64,000 nt of DNA, taken from contig NZ_SMGE01000001.1 in the NCBI RefSeq assembly GCF_004339525.1, positions 4,836,001 to 4,900,000 of the forward strand, written 5' to 3'. The notes under the pieces are model-generated. The model was not told where the DNA came from. It searched no databases and saw only the letters and a list, made by a program, of their open reading frames with translations. Each line of letters opens with the position of its first letter. The first letter of the stretch is position 1. This DNA is from Flavobacterium sp. 90. GTDB taxonomy: Bacteria > Bacteroidota > Bacteroidia > Flavobacteriales > Flavobacteriaceae. Below, in pieces: positions 61,736 through 64,000 of the stretch. The translations under genes were made by a program, and so were the position numbers.

Positions 61736-64000
61736 CTAAATCTCCAACTCTTTTTTAGTAATAGGAAGTTCAGCTAAAAATTCAATTTTCAAAACCGTTC
61801 CATTATGGTTTTCCATTGTGAATTTGGCATCAAGATCCGCACTTAATCCTTTGATCAGACTTAATCCAAAAGAGTTGATTTTCTTTGAAGAAAAGTCAAC
61901 ATCAATTCCAATTCCATTATCCAGAATTGTCAGTAAATAATAGTTATTTGAGGTCGCTTCGAGCGTTACATAAATCATTCCGCTGCGATCATCCGGAAAA
62001 GCATATTTAATCGAATTGGTAATCGCTTCATTCAAAATAAGTCCTAACGGAATTGCTTGTGCAACATCTAATTCCAAAGTATCAACTTTTATTTCAAAGC
62101 GTATTCTTTGCCCAAGATTAAACGATTCTCTTAAATATTCGACTAATTCCCGAATATAATTAGGCATATTTATCGTCGAAATATTATCAGAATTATAAAG
62201 TTTCTGATGAATCAATGACATCGAATGAATCCTGTGTTGACTATTTTTTATCGCTGACAAAGCCATATCATTATCCAAATAGGCCGATTGTGAATTCAAA
62301 AGACTGATAACTGTTTGAAGATTGTTTTTTACACGATGGTGAATTTCCTTTAAAAGCCATTCTTTTTCATGTAGCAAATGCCGCAGATTCGTGTTTTTTA
62401 GTTTAATTTCTTTTTCTTTAAGCGCTAGTTTGGCGTGATTTCGTTTTTTTAATCGGTAACGGTTATAAAGTAAACCAATTGTGATGGACAATAAAATCAA
62501 ACTCCAGATCGAAAGAGTATTGAGCAGTTTTGATTTCTGTAATTCGCTTTTTTGTAATGAAGATTGATTGTTCAAAAAGTTGATTTTTTGTTCTTTATTC
62601 AGCGTTTCATATTGAATTTTAAGCTCTTCGATTTGTTTGTTTTTCGAAAAATCAACCAAAGAATCATTTAGTTTTTTATAGTTCTGAAAATGCTTCAACG
62701 CCGTTTGGTAATTGCCATTTAAAGAATCTATTAATGACAAAGAAAGTTCCAGATTCTCAGATGTATAATTTCGTTTATAAGCTTTTGAAAGCGTCAGAAT
62801 CTTATCAGCATAAAATTTAGCTTCTACAGGTCTGTGTCTGTGCGCATAAAAAGCGGTCATTGATGAGTATGAATTTAGTACATCAAACAACGTTTCAGAA
62901 CCTGTAAGTTTTTGTGCGTTGAGATCCATTTCTTTAAAATAATTTTCTGCCAGCGCATAGTTTTTCAAGCGTTCGTAGCAAACGGCTCTCACATTATTGA
63001 CTATCATTTTATCAAAAACATCTGTTGGAGGATATTTTAGGACAATTGTATTGATATAATTGATGGCTTCCGTCGTTTTTCCTCTGGAGAAAAGTGCTGC
63101 AACAAGACTTACAAAACTTCTGTAAAAACCACCACTATTAATATTCTGATGTCCGGCTTCTACGCTTTTTTTATACAAATCCAACGCTTCTTCATAATGA
63201 CCAAGAGTAAGATATACGTTGCCAAAACGGAGATAAAATACATCAGCAAAATTATAATCATTGATCGTTTCCATCGTTTTTACACTCTTTAGAGCATAAT
63301 ACAAAGCGCTTTTGGTATTGTAACGCAAAAGTTCAATGTAGGATATTGTGCCTTCGGTAAAGTGTGTATGTTTAAAACCGTATTGCCTTTGATAGTATAA
63401 ATTTTGATAAAACTCTTTAAGCGCCAGTTTAATATTTCCGGTATAATAATGCACAGTGATAAGCCTCATGTGCATTTCTATTTTTTTGTCGTCTAAGCCT
63501 AAATCCGTATATAATTTTATAACTTCATTTAAAAGAATTTCCTTCTGTGGATCTTGGTTTGGCAAATATAAAGCTTGATTTGCCAATGCATCAGCCAATG
63601 CTTTTTTATCGTTTTGTTTCTTGCATTCGGCAACAACTTTTTCAAAGCAATTTTTGCTTTCAATTGGATTATTCGCCTGAGCGTAGTATTTACCAAGAAG
63701 CATTAAGCTCTGGTTTTGCCATTTCTGAATCTTGAGTTTATTACTAAGTTCAAGCGCTTCTTTTATATTCGAAAAAGCATTTTGAAGATCTTGCGGTTTT
63801 GTTCCCGGTTTAAAAAGGTAAAAGCTTCCAAGCTGAAGCAATAATTTAATTTTATCTGTATTTTTTGAATTTTCTAAAAGTTGATTTACAGCTTTGAAAT
63901 TTCCTTTTTCGATAAATTCAGATCCGGGTAAAACACTTTCTTTGGAGTCATTAAATCCTTCGTCATACCTTAACGAAAGAGGTAAATTATAAGCTCTAAC
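61736..64000 (-). CDS. TPR-containing sensor histidine kinase (5' end beyond window)
   Basis: A partial gene: the frame remains open to the window edge, and the first ATG-like codon inside (TTG at 63841) is not a natural start, so at least 754 residues exist here and the N-terminus is missing. It has tetratricopeptide-like repeats over most of the length (for example GHYEEALDLYKKSVEAGHQN), one transmembrane helix (TLSIWSLILLSITIGLLY), then a HisKA_2-type dimerisation/phosphorylation domain (LKEIHHRVKNNLQTVISLL) and an HATPase with LNEAITNSIKYAF and NGIGID. Such kinases sense a signal through the TPR region and pair with a separate response regulator. A perfect palindromic terminator follows. 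Confidence 0.9.
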   Translation of the reverse strand, partial: VRAYNLPLSLRYDEGFNDSKESVLPGSEFIEKGNFKAVNQLLENSKNTDKIKLLLQLGSFYLFKPGTKPQDLQNAFSNIKEALELSNKLKIQKWQNQSLMLLGKYYAQANNPIESKNCFEKVVAECKKQNDKKALADALANQALYLPNQDPQKEILLNEVIKLYTDLGLDDKKIEMHMRLITVHYYTGNIKLALKEFYQNLYYQRQYGFKHTHFTEGTISYIELLRYNTKSALYYALKSVKTMETINDYNFADVFYLRFGNVYLTLGHYEEALDLYKKSVEAGHQNINSGGFYRSFVSLVAALFSRGKTTEAINYINTIVLKYPPTDVFDKMIVNNVRAVCYERLKNYALAENYFKEMDLNAQKLTGSETLFDVLNSYSSMTAFYAHRHRPVEAKFYADKILTLSKAYKRNYTSENLELSLSLIDSLNGNYQTALKHFQNYKKLNDSLVDFSKNKQIEELKIQYETLNKEQKINFLNNQSSLQKSELQKSKLLNTLSIWSLILLSITIGLLYNRYRLKKRNHAKLALKEKEIKLKNTNLRHLLHEKEWLLKEIHHRVKNNLQTVISLLNSQSAYLDNDMALSAIKNSQHRIHSMSLIHQKLYNSDNISTINMPNYIRELVEYLRESFNLGQRIRFEIKVDTLELDVAQAIPLGLILNEAITNSIKYAFPDDRSGMIYVTLEATSNNYYLLTILDNGIGIDVDFSSKKINSFGLSLIKGLSADLDAKFTMENHNGTVLKIEFLAELPITKKELEI

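Overview
The window looks like a chromosome segment of a Flavobacterium-type Bacteroidota. The evidence is low G+C, a SusC/SusD pair with its own ECF sigma/FecR system, a giant type IX secretion (T9SS) type B substrate with a PorP/SprF partner, many lipoproteins with Bacteroidota-style signals, TAnnTTTG promoter elements, and intergenic spaces crowded with hairpin repeats. I see no rRNA, tRNA, CRISPR array, transposase or prophage gene.

Layout. (1) 0-11 kb: an exported calcineurin-like phosphoesterase, a Ca2+-dependent PI-PLC-like enzyme, and an ECF sigma / FecR anti-sigma / SusC (with STN signalling domain) / SusD operon, together suggesting uptake of a phosphorylated compound under trans-envelope control. 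(2) 11-23 kb: two outer-membrane barrel proteins, small hypothetical membrane proteins, an XRE regulator, a pair of exported thioredoxin-fold proteins, an AAA ATPase with a YggS-type PLP protein, DUF2024 and DUF3861 proteins. (3) 21.9-29.8 kb: a LytS/LytTR-type two-component pair divergent from a complete tripartite RND efflux operon. (4) 29.9-36.5 kb: a secreted Lys/His-rich protein, then a minus-strand set of ankyrin protein, DUF2271 protein, PepSY-flavodoxin-reductase fusion and ApbE flavin transferase, which reads as an extracytoplasmic flavin electron-transfer system. (5) 37.5-51.5 kb: a 4330-residue T9SS type B surface protein, 60% of which is 32 MBG-type repeats of 81 residues, followed by a PorP/SprF protein. 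(6) 52.4-55.1 kb: class I ribonucleotide reductase nrdB-nrdA. (7) 55.6-58.3 kb: two Crp/Fnr regulators, ribB and an SMR exporter. (8) 58.6-61.5 kb: an exported alpha/beta hydrolase with an Asp nucleophile, an exported metallo-beta-lactamase-fold protein with a degenerate Zn1 site, and an SDR. (9) The right edge cuts a TPR-containing sensor histidine kinase.

Most gaps, especially between convergent genes, hold long inverted repeats from at least six sequence families that recur inside the window, sometimes nested or tandemly duplicated. The most interesting items are the candidate flavinylation system, the five-unit higher-order repeat inside the giant protein gene, the zinc-site-defective MBL protein and the hairpin repeats.
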